Shown piece after piece: positions 8,193-14,401 of a stretch of DNA of 37,786 bases. Position 1 is the stretch's first letter, and the number at the start of each line of letters is the position of its first letter. The notes under the pieces are model-generated. The model searched no databases. It had not been told where the DNA came from and was given only the letters and a program-made list of their open reading frames with translations. The translations under genes and the position numbers were made by a program. Origin of the DNA: Psychrobacter sp. FME13 (GTDB taxonomy: Bacteria > Pseudomonadota > Gammaproteobacteria > Pseudomonadales > Moraxellaceae). The stretch covers positions 1-37,786 of the forward strand of contig NZ_RRYV01000021.1 of NCBI RefSeq assembly GCF_014861395.1, given 5' to 3'.

Positions 8193-8778
8193 CAACAAAA
8201 CCAACCTAAAACCCCTTAGTGGTAATAATTCGAGCGTAAATCACACGAATTCGAGTGTAAATGTGTGGAATTCGAGCGTAAATGATACGAATTCGAGTTT
8301 TATTAGCGGCAATATAAATATGTTACCTAAAGCAAAGGTTTTTGCTAAATATCTGCCAATAATGATGAATAAAAAAAATGATGTAACAGGGGTGATTACC
8401 CACTTATTTAATTTTAGAGATTGTAAAAAACAATGCTTTACAAGTCATGATAACAAGCGTTACTATAGCCCTACTACTAAATTACTAGCGGTTAAGCCAA
8501 ACCGTCATTCCTTGGCTATTTTTGTGCCTAAAATCTGCCTGACTAACTACCAGCGATTTACCAACGGCATAAATAAGAATACGTCTGCATTGCAGGCACG
8601 TCATAAATATAGCACTGTCGAAAGTGCGAACATCTATGACGGGTTGATAGAGCCTAATACAAGACCCTTCTGGGGGAATAAGCTCAACCGTCTAGTAACG
8701 GTAGTTAAGACCCGTCGCCCTTTTTTTATGGGTGACTACAAACTAACTAAATTACTAGGGACTATCCAACATGGGTAA
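8182..8778 (+). CDS. hypothetical early protein with N-terminal NSSVN repeats
   Basis: 198 aa, not recognised. It starts inside the previous gene (11-bp overlap) with GGAGG at 8169-8173, and its stop overlaps the next start. Residues ~15-40 are a repeat (NSSVNHT, NSSVNVW, NSSVNDT, NSSF) encoded by 21-bp direct DNA repeats, so the protein repeat may be a by-product of DNA sites. The remainder is basic (KKNDVTGVITHLFNFRDCKKQCF, VVKTRRPFFMGDYKLTK) and could contact nucleic acid. No enzymatic motif is seen. The position in a tightly packed early operon supports a real gene; the function is unknown. Confidence 0.55.
   Translation: MTNNNKTNLKPLSGNNSSVNHTNSSVNVWNSSVNDTNSSFISGNINMLPKAKVFAKYLPIMMNKKNDVTGVITHLFNFRDCKKQCFTSHDNKRYYSPTTKLLAVKPNRHSLAIFVPKICLTNYQRFTNGINKNTSALQARHKYSTVESANIYDGLIEPNTRPFWGNKLNRLVTVVKTRRPFFMGDYKLTKLLGTIQHG
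8227..8304 (+). repeat. 21-bp iteron-like direct repeats inside an early gene
   Basis: Three full 21-bp units begin at 8227, 8248 and 8269, and a partial fourth at 8290. Each starts AATTCGAGYGTAAAT and ends in six less conserved bases. Exact head-to-tail spacing of two helical turns is typical of protein-binding iterons. Because 21 is divisible by 3, they also encode NSSVNxx repeats. Confidence 0.85.
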
Positions 8779-9355
8779 TTCAAACACCACTGTTTCAAAC
8801 AAAACCTCTAAAAGCAACGCTGCTCCTAAATCTATTGCTTCAATAGCCAGTCAAATAACCTTTGATGCTGGTGATATTGTGTTGTGCCCGTCTGTAGGTA
8901 ATGAACTTTACAGACTATTCAATGACGAAGAGAATGGTTGTCTCTGTTTCACTACTAACAGCAAGACATACCATTATAGATCTGATGGCAAGGTCAGCCG
9001 CCACGACACCACCCCTTCTTTGTTTCATAACACTCTAGCAAACCGCCAAGCGATAGCCACGCTATACCACGGCGCTCCGCCACAAAAAACTACCGCCAAA
9101 ACTAATGATATCACCATGCCAGTCGAAACGCTGAAAAGCATCGCTAGTGAAATGGATGGTGCAAGCCAAGCATTGCATGATGTGGGTCTTCTGTTAAATA
9201 TGATTTATCAAGAAAAGACAAACCCACGTCAAGCCATTGCGCTGGCACGCTTATCACACGATTCTACCACCGCATGGGCCGATATTTTATACCACACTTT
9301 GGAGTCGGTTAATAACACCATATCGTCTGTCAGCCCTGCCAGCGTAGGAGTGTAA
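8771..9355 (+). CDS. hypothetical early phage protein
   Basis: 194 aa, not recognised. It overlaps the upstream gene by 8 bp at ATGGGTAA. The N-terminal ~30 residues are Ser/Thr/Asn/Lys-rich and probably disordered. Residues ~30-95 include a possible beta-rich domain with a Cys-x-Cys (GDIVLCPSVGNELYRLF, NGCLCFTTNSKTYHY). The C-terminal half is helical (VETLKSIASEMDGASQALHDVGLLLNMIY and later). No transmembrane or catalytic motif is seen. It belongs to the same early operon as the HTH genes and the replication genes. Confidence 0.6.
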   Translation: MGNSNTTVSNKTSKSNAAPKSIASIASQITFDAGDIVLCPSVGNELYRLFNDEENGCLCFTTNSKTYHYRSDGKVSRHDTTPSLFHNTLANRQAIATLYHGAPPQKTTAKTNDITMPVETLKSIASEMDGASQALHDVGLLLNMIYQEKTNPRQAIALARLSHDSTTAWADILYHTLESVNNTISSVSPASVGV

Positions 9356-9357
9356 CT

Positions 9358-9498
9358 ATGAAAAACAGTTACCCACCACCGAAGCAGAGCCGTCGACGCG
9401 CTAAGCGCAAAAATCACTACACGAAGTACCAATCTTCGCGTAAGCCTTCCAAACAAAGCCGTAAGCATGGAGGGAGTGATGACTACCACACCGCGTAA
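9358..9498 (+). CDS. small highly basic protein
   Basis: 46 aa: MKNSYPPPKQSRRRAKRKNH, then a Lys/Arg/Ser-rich tail ending GGSDDYHTA. About a third of residues are Lys or Arg, so nucleic-acid binding is plausible. It starts 3 bp after the previous stop with TAGGAGTGTAACT upstream, and its end overlaps the next gene by 20 bp. It was found by reading the frame directly. Such tiny basic genes are common in phage early operons; function unknown. Confidence 0.5.
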   Translation: MKNSYPPPKQSRRRAKRKNHYTKYQSSRKPSKQSRKHGGSDDYHTA

Positions 9499-9724
9499 AA
9501 GTAACAGCTACAAAAAAGCCCGAGCGATTCGCTCAGGCTTCTTGGAACTGATAAATACTTTGTTGCTAACTCCACAGCAAGGATTAGCGACATCATTCAT
9601 GTCAGTGGTTAATAACCACAACGAAGATAATAGCATAACTGTTTGCGATATAACATCCGTTCAAGCAACTAAATGCGATAAATCAAAAAGCTTATGGCCC
9701 GCTAATCGATGGAGGGCTGAGTAA
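9479..9724 (+). CDS. hypothetical early protein
   Basis: 81 aa from the ATG at 9479, chosen because GGAGGGAG lies directly upstream; an in-frame ATG at 9467 lies before that site. The N-terminus is basic (TTTPRKSNSYKKARAIRSG), followed by a short hydrophobic stretch (FLELINTLLLT) and an unremarkable C-terminus with two Cys. Its stop overlaps the next start (TAATG at 9722-9726), indicating translational coupling to the replication initiator. No family recognised. Confidence 0.5.
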   Translation: MTTTPRKSNSYKKARAIRSGFLELINTLLLTPQQGLATSFMSVVNNHNEDNSITVCDITSVQATKCDKSKSLWPANRWRAE

Positions 9725-10788
9725 TGAGCGACGACAAACAAAAAAATGAAGGTGACGGCTTATACCAATCGAAGCGGCATAAATGCGCTAACGGTATGAT
9801 TGATGGCGAAAGACAAGAGCTACTAAATAATGATTTCACAAGAGTGCCAAATATAATTTTTCAGATGCAAAAGGTTCTAAAAAACGGAAGTGTCTACGCC
9901 TGTTTTCAATTTATTTGGTGCAAAACTGGTGGTTGGGATCGTAATGAGGACACGATTGCTTACTCACAATTTGCTAACGATAAGCGATATGGAACTGGAT
10001 TAAGTCTAAAGACAATACGCAGATCAGTAGAAAAACTAGCTGATTTAGGCGTGATAACTATGTCACCAGGCTTTAATAATATGCATAAATTCTCACTAAA
10101 TATATCAAGGATCAAAGAGCTAGTAGGTGAGCAAGAGTGGTCAAATAGACCACCCTTAGAAAATGAAAGCATGGTCAATTTGTCCCAAAGCATGGTCAAT
10201 TTGTCCAAAGGGGTGGTCAATCTGTCTAACGAGCATGGTCAATCTGACCACTACATAAGAACTATTACACAAGAACTATTACATAAGAATACTAATAATA
10301 GTGATGAGGTTGAAAACGGTAAGTCTAAAAAGGTTGATGTATTAACCGAACAAGCAAAATCCCTAATTGATTATTGGAATAACAATCACGGTAAAAATAA
10401 ATCAGCAGACGTTAAACCTAATGTTTGGTTAGACAAAGTAAAAGCGAGACTTAAAAAGTTTTCTTCAGATGAAATTAAGTTAGCAATGCTTAGTGTGATC
10501 CAAAGTTCATGGCATCAGAAAAATAGTCAAGTATTGATTAAGAACGCAATCAGCAGTGACCAACGATGCGATGAAGCAATATCTCGCTACCACCAGTCAA
10601 ATCCAATAAGTTATCAGGGGAATAATCATGCGAACAATCAATCAGCTAACAGTCAGCATCAGCAATTCGACACTAGCACCACAGCAGGCTATGCAGCCAA
10701 ACTCGATGCAGATGCAGAACGATACTATGCAGAGCAATCAGCAATCGCCCAGCAAGCAGCTGACGGAAGCTTTGAGGGTACTTTTTAA
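9724..10788 (+). CDS. phage replication initiator (lambda O-like)
   Basis: 354 aa. The N-terminal ~130 residues look like the phage O/RepA-type winged HTH: LNNDFTRVPNIIFQMQKVLKNGSVYACFQFIWCKTGGWDR, then GLSLKTIRRSVEKLADLGVITM. The middle (residues ~139-175) is encoded by iteron-like DNA repeats, giving SMVNLS repeats. In lambda too, the origin lies inside O. The C-terminal part contains a helical domain (ITDYWNNN-like, KARLKKFSSDEIKLAMLSVI) and a Gln/Asn/Ala-rich tail. A P-like loader gene follows, overlapping by 161 bp. It probably binds its internal iterons and recruits the host helicase. Family by layout and context. Confidence 0.75.
   Translation: MSDDKQKNEGDGLYQSKRHKCANGMIDGERQELLNNDFTRVPNIIFQMQKVLKNGSVYACFQFIWCKTGGWDRNEDTIAYSQFANDKRYGTGLSLKTIRRSVEKLADLGVITMSPGFNNMHKFSLNISRIKELVGEQEWSNRPPLENESMVNLSQSMVNLSKGVVNLSNEHGQSDHYIRTITQELLHKNTNNSDEVENGKSKKVDVLTEQAKSLIDYWNNNHGKNKSADVKPNVWLDKVKARLKKFSSDEIKLAMLSVIQSSWHQKNSQVLIKNAISSDQRCDEAISRYHQSNPISYQGNNHANNQSANSQHQQFDTSTTAGYAAKLDADAERYYAEQSAIAQQAADGSFEGTF
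10137..10250 (+). other. candidate replication origin: iterons inside the initiator gene
   Basis: Five related palindromic sites: GTGGTCAAATAGACCAC at 10137-10153 (perfect arms), then sites starting at 10171, 10192, 10213 and 10235 with consensus RTGGTCAATYTGWCC. The last four are spaced 21-22 bp apart. Directly downstream (about 10251-10310) the sequence is very AT-rich with a repeated AGAACTATTACA motif, suitable as an unwinding element. This mirrors the lambda arrangement of iterons in O followed by an AT-rich region. Confidence 0.7.
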
Positions 10789-11335
10789 GCAGTGGAAAGC
10801 ATGGTTTAAAAACAAGATGAAAACCCGTGAAGATGATTTCGACTGGTCCTTCGATATGGTTTTAGTTTGGGCTCGGTACTTAACCATGAAAGCCATTACC
10901 CAAACTGAATTTAATAAGGCTAGTGAATTATCGTTTGATGAAGATTGGGTACCAAGTAATGCCAAAGAATTTTTGGCACTAGCACGAGCACCGAAAGCCA
11001 GTGAATATCCATCAGCACATGCAGCTTTTGACAACGCATGCAATCAATGCGGATTGATTGAGGACAAGTATGTTAAACGCCAGTGGCTGCATGCAGTGGT
11101 CTTAGAAACAGCAAACCGTATCGGCTGGGGGAAGCTTAAAAATGCTAATGAGTATTTTCTGAAGACATTCACGAGTGTGTATGAGCAAGTGATCAGTGAG
11201 CATCAGAATGGGTCTACGTTCGTTATCCCTAAGTCACATCAAGTTGAGTATGAGCGCACCGTGGTAAAGCCTGGTAGTGAGGTAGATAGGAAGATTAACA
11301 AACAGCTGGCGGAGTTGCGGAGGGTGGCGGTATGA
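10628..11335 (+). CDS. phage replication protein P-like (helicase loader)
   Basis: 235 aa. The ATG at 10628 has CAGGGG 7 nt upstream, so translation likely starts there even though it lies 161 bp inside the initiator gene in another frame. The first ~55 residues are Gln/Met/Asn-rich and read over the tail of the initiator. The core (LFKQWKAWFKNKMKTREDDFDWSFDMVLVWARYL, WVPSNAKEFLALARAP, AVVLETANRIGWGKLKNANEYFLKTFTSVYEQV) has the pattern of phage replication P proteins that deliver DnaB helicase to the origin. It is followed with a 4-bp overlap by the methyltransferase gene. Confidence 0.75.
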   Translation: MRTINQLTVSISNSTLAPQQAMQPNSMQMQNDTMQSNQQSPSKQLTEALRVLFKQWKAWFKNKMKTREDDFDWSFDMVLVWARYLTMKAITQTEFNKASELSFDEDWVPSNAKEFLALARAPKASEYPSAHAAFDNACNQCGLIEDKYVKRQWLHAVVLETANRIGWGKLKNANEYFLKTFTSVYEQVISEHQNGSTFVIPKSHQVEYERTVVKPGSEVDRKINKQLAELRRVAV

Positions 11336-11802
11336 AGGCGATACTAGACCCATGTTGTGGCAGCAGAATGTTTTGGTTTGATAAAAAGGATGAGCGAGCA
11401 GTGTTTACCGATAAACGCAGTGAGCAGCACACACTATGCGATGGCCGCGAACTGATTATTGAGCCAGACATGGTGATGGATTTTACCGACCTACAGTTTG
11501 ATGATGAGCAGTTTCACATGGTTGTGTTTGATCCGCCTCACTTGCGTAAAGCTGGCAAGGATTCATGGATGGCACTCAAGTACGGCAAGCTCGATGAAAC
11601 TTGGCCAATTATGATTCGAGACGGTTTTGCAGAATGTTTTAGAGTGCTCAAGCCCAACGGTACGCTGATATTTAAATGGAATGAAGACCAGATTCCAGTA
11701 AAAGATATTTTGGCACTGACAGACCAAAAGCCAGTAGTAGGACACCGCAGCGGTAAGCGTAGCAATACACATTGGATATGTTTTTTAAAGGAGGCGGTAT
11801 GA
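11332..11802 (+). CDS. class I SAM-dependent methyltransferase-like phage protein
   Basis: 156 aa, compact. Motif I-like ILDPCCGSRMFWFDK at residues 4-18 would bind S-adenosylmethionine, and motif IV-like VVFDPPHLRKAG at ~64-75 is the catalytic DPPH loop. Phage proteins of this size and motif pattern are common in early regions and are often annotated as DNA methyltransferases, but the substrate is generally untested. GGAGGGTGGCGGT precedes the ATG, which overlaps the upstream stop (ATGA). It may protect phage DNA from host restriction. A 16-codon frame follows at 11799-11849, too short to call. Confidence 0.75.
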   Translation: MKAILDPCCGSRMFWFDKKDERAVFTDKRSEQHTLCDGRELIIEPDMVMDFTDLQFDDEQFHMVVFDPPHLRKAGKDSWMALKYGKLDETWPIMIRDGFAECFRVLKPNGTLIFKWNEDQIPVKDILALTDQKPVVGHRSGKRSNTHWICFLKEAV

Positions 11803-11862
11803 AGCAGCTGGCACGGCCCATTACTTTGAACATACTGATACATACATGATTAAGGGCTCCTT

Positions 11863-12216
11863 ATGAAGATTATAAAATTCAATAAAAGAGAATACGAAGT
11901 TGTCAATTCATGTGAACACGCCCGCATAAATATCGACAGAGCTACTAGAACGATAAGGTGCATGGTTTGTTTTGAGCTACTAGACCCTTTCACTACAGCG
12001 ATTGAGTATGTGGATGGGCTTGATGAGTACAAGGAAAGGTTAGATGCTTATCGAGAAGATTTGATTCGAGAGAAAGCCCGCAATAAGTTGCTTGCTCGCA
12101 AGCTTGAGAATCGCAAAAGAACCAAGTGCAGTCATTGCACTAAGATGACGAACATCAAAATCAAAGAGCCAACCATTTTGGAAGTCCGCGCAGAAGTAGA
12201 AGGAGATAAAAAGTGA
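11863..12216 (+). CDS. small zinc-ribbon-like hypothetical protein
   Basis: 117 aa, not assigned to a family. Two CxxC pairs are visible: CMVC near residue 33 and CSHC near residue 89. With CEH near residue 17, they could form one or two zinc-binding knuckles. Between them is a long charged helix (DEYKERLDAYREDLIREKARNKLLARKLENRKR) that could be a coiled coil. The ribosome-binding site (AAGGGC) is weak. It overlaps the next gene by 4 bp (GTGA), which argues for a real coupled gene. Possibly nucleic-acid binding. Confidence 0.55.
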   Translation: MKIIKFNKREYEVVNSCEHARINIDRATRTIRCMVCFELLDPFTTAIEYVDGLDEYKERLDAYREDLIREKARNKLLARKLENRKRTKCSHCTKMTNIKIKEPTILEVRAEVEGDKK

Positions 12217-12788
12217 TTGGTATAATAAAGACAAGTTTTGGCAGAAGTCCTTCCTTAGAGCTAACCAATGGAGAGTGGCTAAAAAATAGTATGGGTGATA
12301 AAACTGCCAACCTTAACGGCGGTCATGGCGGATTGTCTCCTGAAGTTAAATGCGAGGGCCACTGCGCCGCCATTGCCATGATTGACGACGAGCCAGCCAA
12401 AGCGCTGGCAAGTATATTATTATGGGGTAGTGATACTAATTGGGATTGGTCACACTATTTTGATGAGGTGGTCTATCGTTTGGCAACTAACATGATGAGG
12501 CGGTGCAAGGAAGACGGCCGCGGCGCACCGCAGGCATGCACTCATAGCCTGACAGAGCTAGCATGGCTGATGGCGCGTATGGTGTTACACTTTGAACTAT
12601 ATGAGTTGTGGGATATTTATACAGTTAAAGGGCGGTTGGGATTCTCAGGCATTGCAGTGAAGGCAAGTACATACACCAATGTATGGCTGACCTACCAAAA
12701 GCAGATGACCCATGATTTGTTTGATATGGTTGGCAAGGCTGATTACTGTGTTAGCGAGTATCGCAGACAGCTGAATAATCCTCGCTAA
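12213..12788 (+). CDS. hypothetical protein at end of early operon, possible late-gene regulator
   Basis: 191 aa starting at GTG 12213, with AGGAGA 7 nt upstream, overlapping the previous stop. The first ~55 residues contain GGHGGLSPEVKCEGHCAAIAMIDD. The rest is helical with conserved-looking aromatic residues (LTELAWLMARMVLHFELYELWDIYTVKGRLGFSGIAVKASTYTNVW). It is the last gene before two strong terminators and the packaging module. That is where lambdoid phages encode antiterminator Q, so a late activator or antiterminator is a reasonable guess from position only; the sequence does not prove it. Confidence 0.45.
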   Translation: MIGIIKTSFGRSPSLELTNGEWLKNSMGDKTANLNGGHGGLSPEVKCEGHCAAIAMIDDEPAKALASILLWGSDTNWDWSHYFDEVVYRLATNMMRRCKEDGRGAPQACTHSLTELAWLMARMVLHFELYELWDIYTVKGRLGFSGIAVKASTYTNVWLTYQKQMTHDLFDMVGKADYCVSEYRRQLNNPR

Positions 12789-12871
12789 TTGATACTGCTT
12801 GACCCATGGCCCCCGAATGGGGTAGTATTTGTCATACTGGCTTCAGTTGTAAGTACAGCCAAATAAATACA

Positions 12872-12903
12872 AGACGATAGCTTAATTGCTCTCGTCTTTT
12901 TTT
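12872..12903 (+). terminator. rho-independent terminator, end of early operon
   Basis: AGACGA (12872-12877) and TCGTCT (12892-12897) close a stem that continues inward as GC/GC around TTAATT, followed by seven T. A GC-rich CCCC-GAAT-GGGG hairpin also lies just upstream, near 12811-12823. Confidence 0.75.
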
Positions 12904-12917
12904 ATGCCTACGTTTTG

Positions 12918-12950
12918 CCCGTTATGTGATTATCCATAACGGGTTTTTTT
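12918..12950 (+). terminator. second strong rho-independent terminator
   Basis: Perfect 9-bp stem CCCGTTATG / CATAACGGG with loop TGATTATC, followed by seven T. Two terminators in tandem before the packaging genes are where an antiterminator would act. Confidence 0.85.
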
Positions 12951-12974
12951 ACATCTACGATTTGGCAGGCTGCA

Positions 12975-13133
12975 ATGTGCGAGCTAACTAACCAACAAGC
13001 CTATGACTACCATCAAGAATTGAAAGAGCCCTGCGCCAAAGCTTATTGGCTTAACTTCTTACGAGCTAGGGCGAATAGAGGTGTGGTCGGGGCCCAGGGC
13101 TTTGTAGATAAGATTGAGATTTGTACACAATAA
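12975..13133 (+). CDS. small hypothetical protein
   Basis: 52 aa: MCELTNQQAYDYHQELKEPC, then a helical middle (AKAYWLNFLRARANRGVVGAQ) and FVDKIEICTQ. ATG at 12975 with GGCAGG 5 nt upstream. It lies immediately after the tandem terminators, so it may be the first product of read-through (late) transcription. No family recognised. It was found by reading the frame directly. Confidence 0.45.
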   Translation: MCELTNQQAYDYHQELKEPCAKAYWLNFLRARANRGVVGAQGFVDKIEICTQ

Positions 13134-13242
13134 CGAACGCTAAAAATAAGTTGATAATTATAATAGTAAACAATTGATTAATAATATTAAGTCACCATAT
13201 AACTACCTTGATTAATTAATACGAGTTAAGGAAGGTTTTATT

Positions 13243-13632
13243 ATGGATGAATTAAATAAGTCAGAATCGGTTGCGCTAGAAATACTTCTTCAGTTAATTG
13301 AGAGTCAGCCAACAGTTAACAATTTAGATAAAAAAGCAAATAGGTATGCTAGAACTATATTGAGCGACAACGGCTATCCTAATTCTAACTCTGATTCGAA
13401 GTTCATAGCTGCAGCATTCATTGGTAGAGATGCGGAGTCTCTTAAGGCCCAAAAGCTTTTACCTGCTGATCTAACTGCAACTAAGACTTTTGAAGGCAAT
13501 GAATTTACCTTGAGTAACTTTACACTCAATAATAAAACTTACTGGTTTTATTATTTGGATGAAAGTATTGAAGATGTACTTAGTAAAATAGTGCCAGTGG
13601 TACTAGATTTTTATAATGGACACGTCCTTTGA
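13243..13632 (+). CDS. hypothetical protein
   Basis: 129 aa, not recognised. ATG at 13243 with AAGGAAGG 9-10 nt upstream. The sequence is acidic and AT-rich, with no signal peptide or membrane segment; the C-terminal part (FTLSNFTLNNKTYWFYYLDESIEDVLSKIVPVVLDFY) looks alpha/beta. It has its own AT-rich leader of 110 bp (TTGATT and TATAAC about 18 bp apart near 13181-13205 as a weak promoter candidate) and a terminator behind it, so it is probably an independently expressed accessory (moron-like) gene. Confidence 0.5.
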   Translation: MDELNKSESVALEILLQLIESQPTVNNLDKKANRYARTILSDNGYPNSNSDSKFIAAAFIGRDAESLKAQKLLPADLTATKTFEGNEFTLSNFTLNNKTYWFYYLDESIEDVLSKIVPVVLDFYNGHVL

Positions 13633-13659
13633 AGTAATAGTAACTACGCGTATAAGAGG

Positions 13660-13683
13660 CCGTCCATTTGGGCGGTTTTTTTT
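13660..13683 (+). terminator. rho-independent terminator
   Basis: CCGTCC and GGGCGG (one mismatch) around ATTT at about 13660-13675, followed by eight T. Ends the 129-aa gene. Confidence 0.7.
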
Positions 13684-13696
13684 GAGCCAAAAATAA

Positions 13697-13767
13697 GCGT
13701 CTATGTCTCAGTTGGTAGAGCGTTACCTTGACATAGTATAGGTCAGAATTTCGATATATCTTAACCA
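13697..13767 (+). pseudogene. degenerate tRNA-Val(GAC)-like sequence
   Basis: The stretch keeps recognisable tRNA landmarks in order: GCG start, D-arm CTCAGTTGGTAGAG, anticodon loop TTGACAT (anticodon GAC, Val), TTTCGAT T-loop and terminal CCA at 13765-13767. The acceptor, anticodon and T stems no longer pair well and the length is 71 nt, so it is unlikely to be a functional tRNA. It may be a relic phage tRNA gene or a captured tRNA fragment. Called from motif order, not from a covariance search. Confidence 0.6.
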
Positions 13768-13770
13768 GTT

Positions 13771-13802
13771 TGCCCCGCCTTGAATGGTCCGGGCATTTTT
13801 TA
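13771..13802 (+). terminator. weak rho-independent terminator after the tRNA relic
   Basis: TGCCC (13771-13775) and GGGCA (13791-13795) with a 15-nt loop that can pair further, followed by six T. Confidence 0.5.
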
Positions 13803-13818
13803 TATGAGGTAACAAGCG

Positions 13819-14148
13819 ATGGCACTCAAAGCACTAAAGCCAAGACTGGGCGCGATAGATAAGATGGGTCTCGATACTCATCAGCCAAAGTCTAAATGGG
13901 GACATGGCCGTGGTGGTCGACCTTGGCGCCGCTTGAAAGACAAGATACTTATGCGCGATAAGCATACGTGCCAGTCTTGCCAGCGCGTCGGCGGTGAGCT
14001 TGAGCTTGACCATATAGTTAATGTCGCCGTTGGTGGTACCGACAATGAAAGTAATTTGCAGATTTTATGCACTGAATGCCATCGATTGAAAACGAATTTG
14101 GAAAGTAAATCAGGTAAGGTTGGTTTAACAGGTAGAGAGAGTTTGTAA
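13819..14148 (+). CDS. phage HNH endonuclease
   Basis: 109 aa. The HNH/McrA-type fold is visible at residues ~38-95: CQSC (near 52) and CTEC (near 89) as the zinc-binding pairs, ELDHIVNVAVGGTDNESNLQILC as the beta-beta-alpha core with the DH catalytic His, the Asn and the final His in CTECHRLK. HNH proteins encoded next to small terminases in HK97-like phages take part in cos cleavage and packaging with the terminase. Here a homing-endonuclease-like gene separates it from TerS. GAGG lies 10 nt before the ATG. Bases 14149-14401 hold no gene; a GC-rich ACCCGGGGGGC near 14159 is the only conspicuous feature. Confidence 0.9.
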   Translation: MALKALKPRLGAIDKMGLDTHQPKSKWGHGRGGRPWRRLKDKILMRDKHTCQSCQRVGGELELDHIVNVAVGGTDNESNLQILCTECHRLKTNLESKSGKVGLTGRESL

Positions 14149-14401
14149 TTGATAATATACCCGGGGGGCTATCTGCTAGTTTTCGACTGCAACCCTCAGG
14201 ACACCTCACTCCACCTCATTTATGAAAAAAACTTGTCGTACCAAATATGTTAAACAAAAATTTATGAGTCATAAATAGTATAAATAAAAGCACATTGTTA
14301 ACATCGATGTTAATAAATGATATTGTACATGGACAGCAAAACACCCCAACTACTTGCAATAGATGAGGCGTTTCTAATCTATCTGATATTGGACTATCAA
14401 G

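Noticed and set aside
11799-11849. 16-codon frame after the methyltransferase gene (MKQLARPITLNILIHT)
   Set aside because: Too short and without any supporting feature other than a preceding GGAGG that overlaps the upstream gene end.
12040-12234. Minus-strand frames opposite the early and structural genes
   Set aside because: They are antisense shadows of well-supported plus-strand genes, lack ribosome-binding sites, and show no protein-family patterns.
14149-14401. GC-rich ACCCGGGGGGC near 14159 as a cos site
   Set aside because: The position near HNH and terminase is suggestive, but no symmetrical nick sites or TerS-binding repeats can be recognised, so no feature is claimed.
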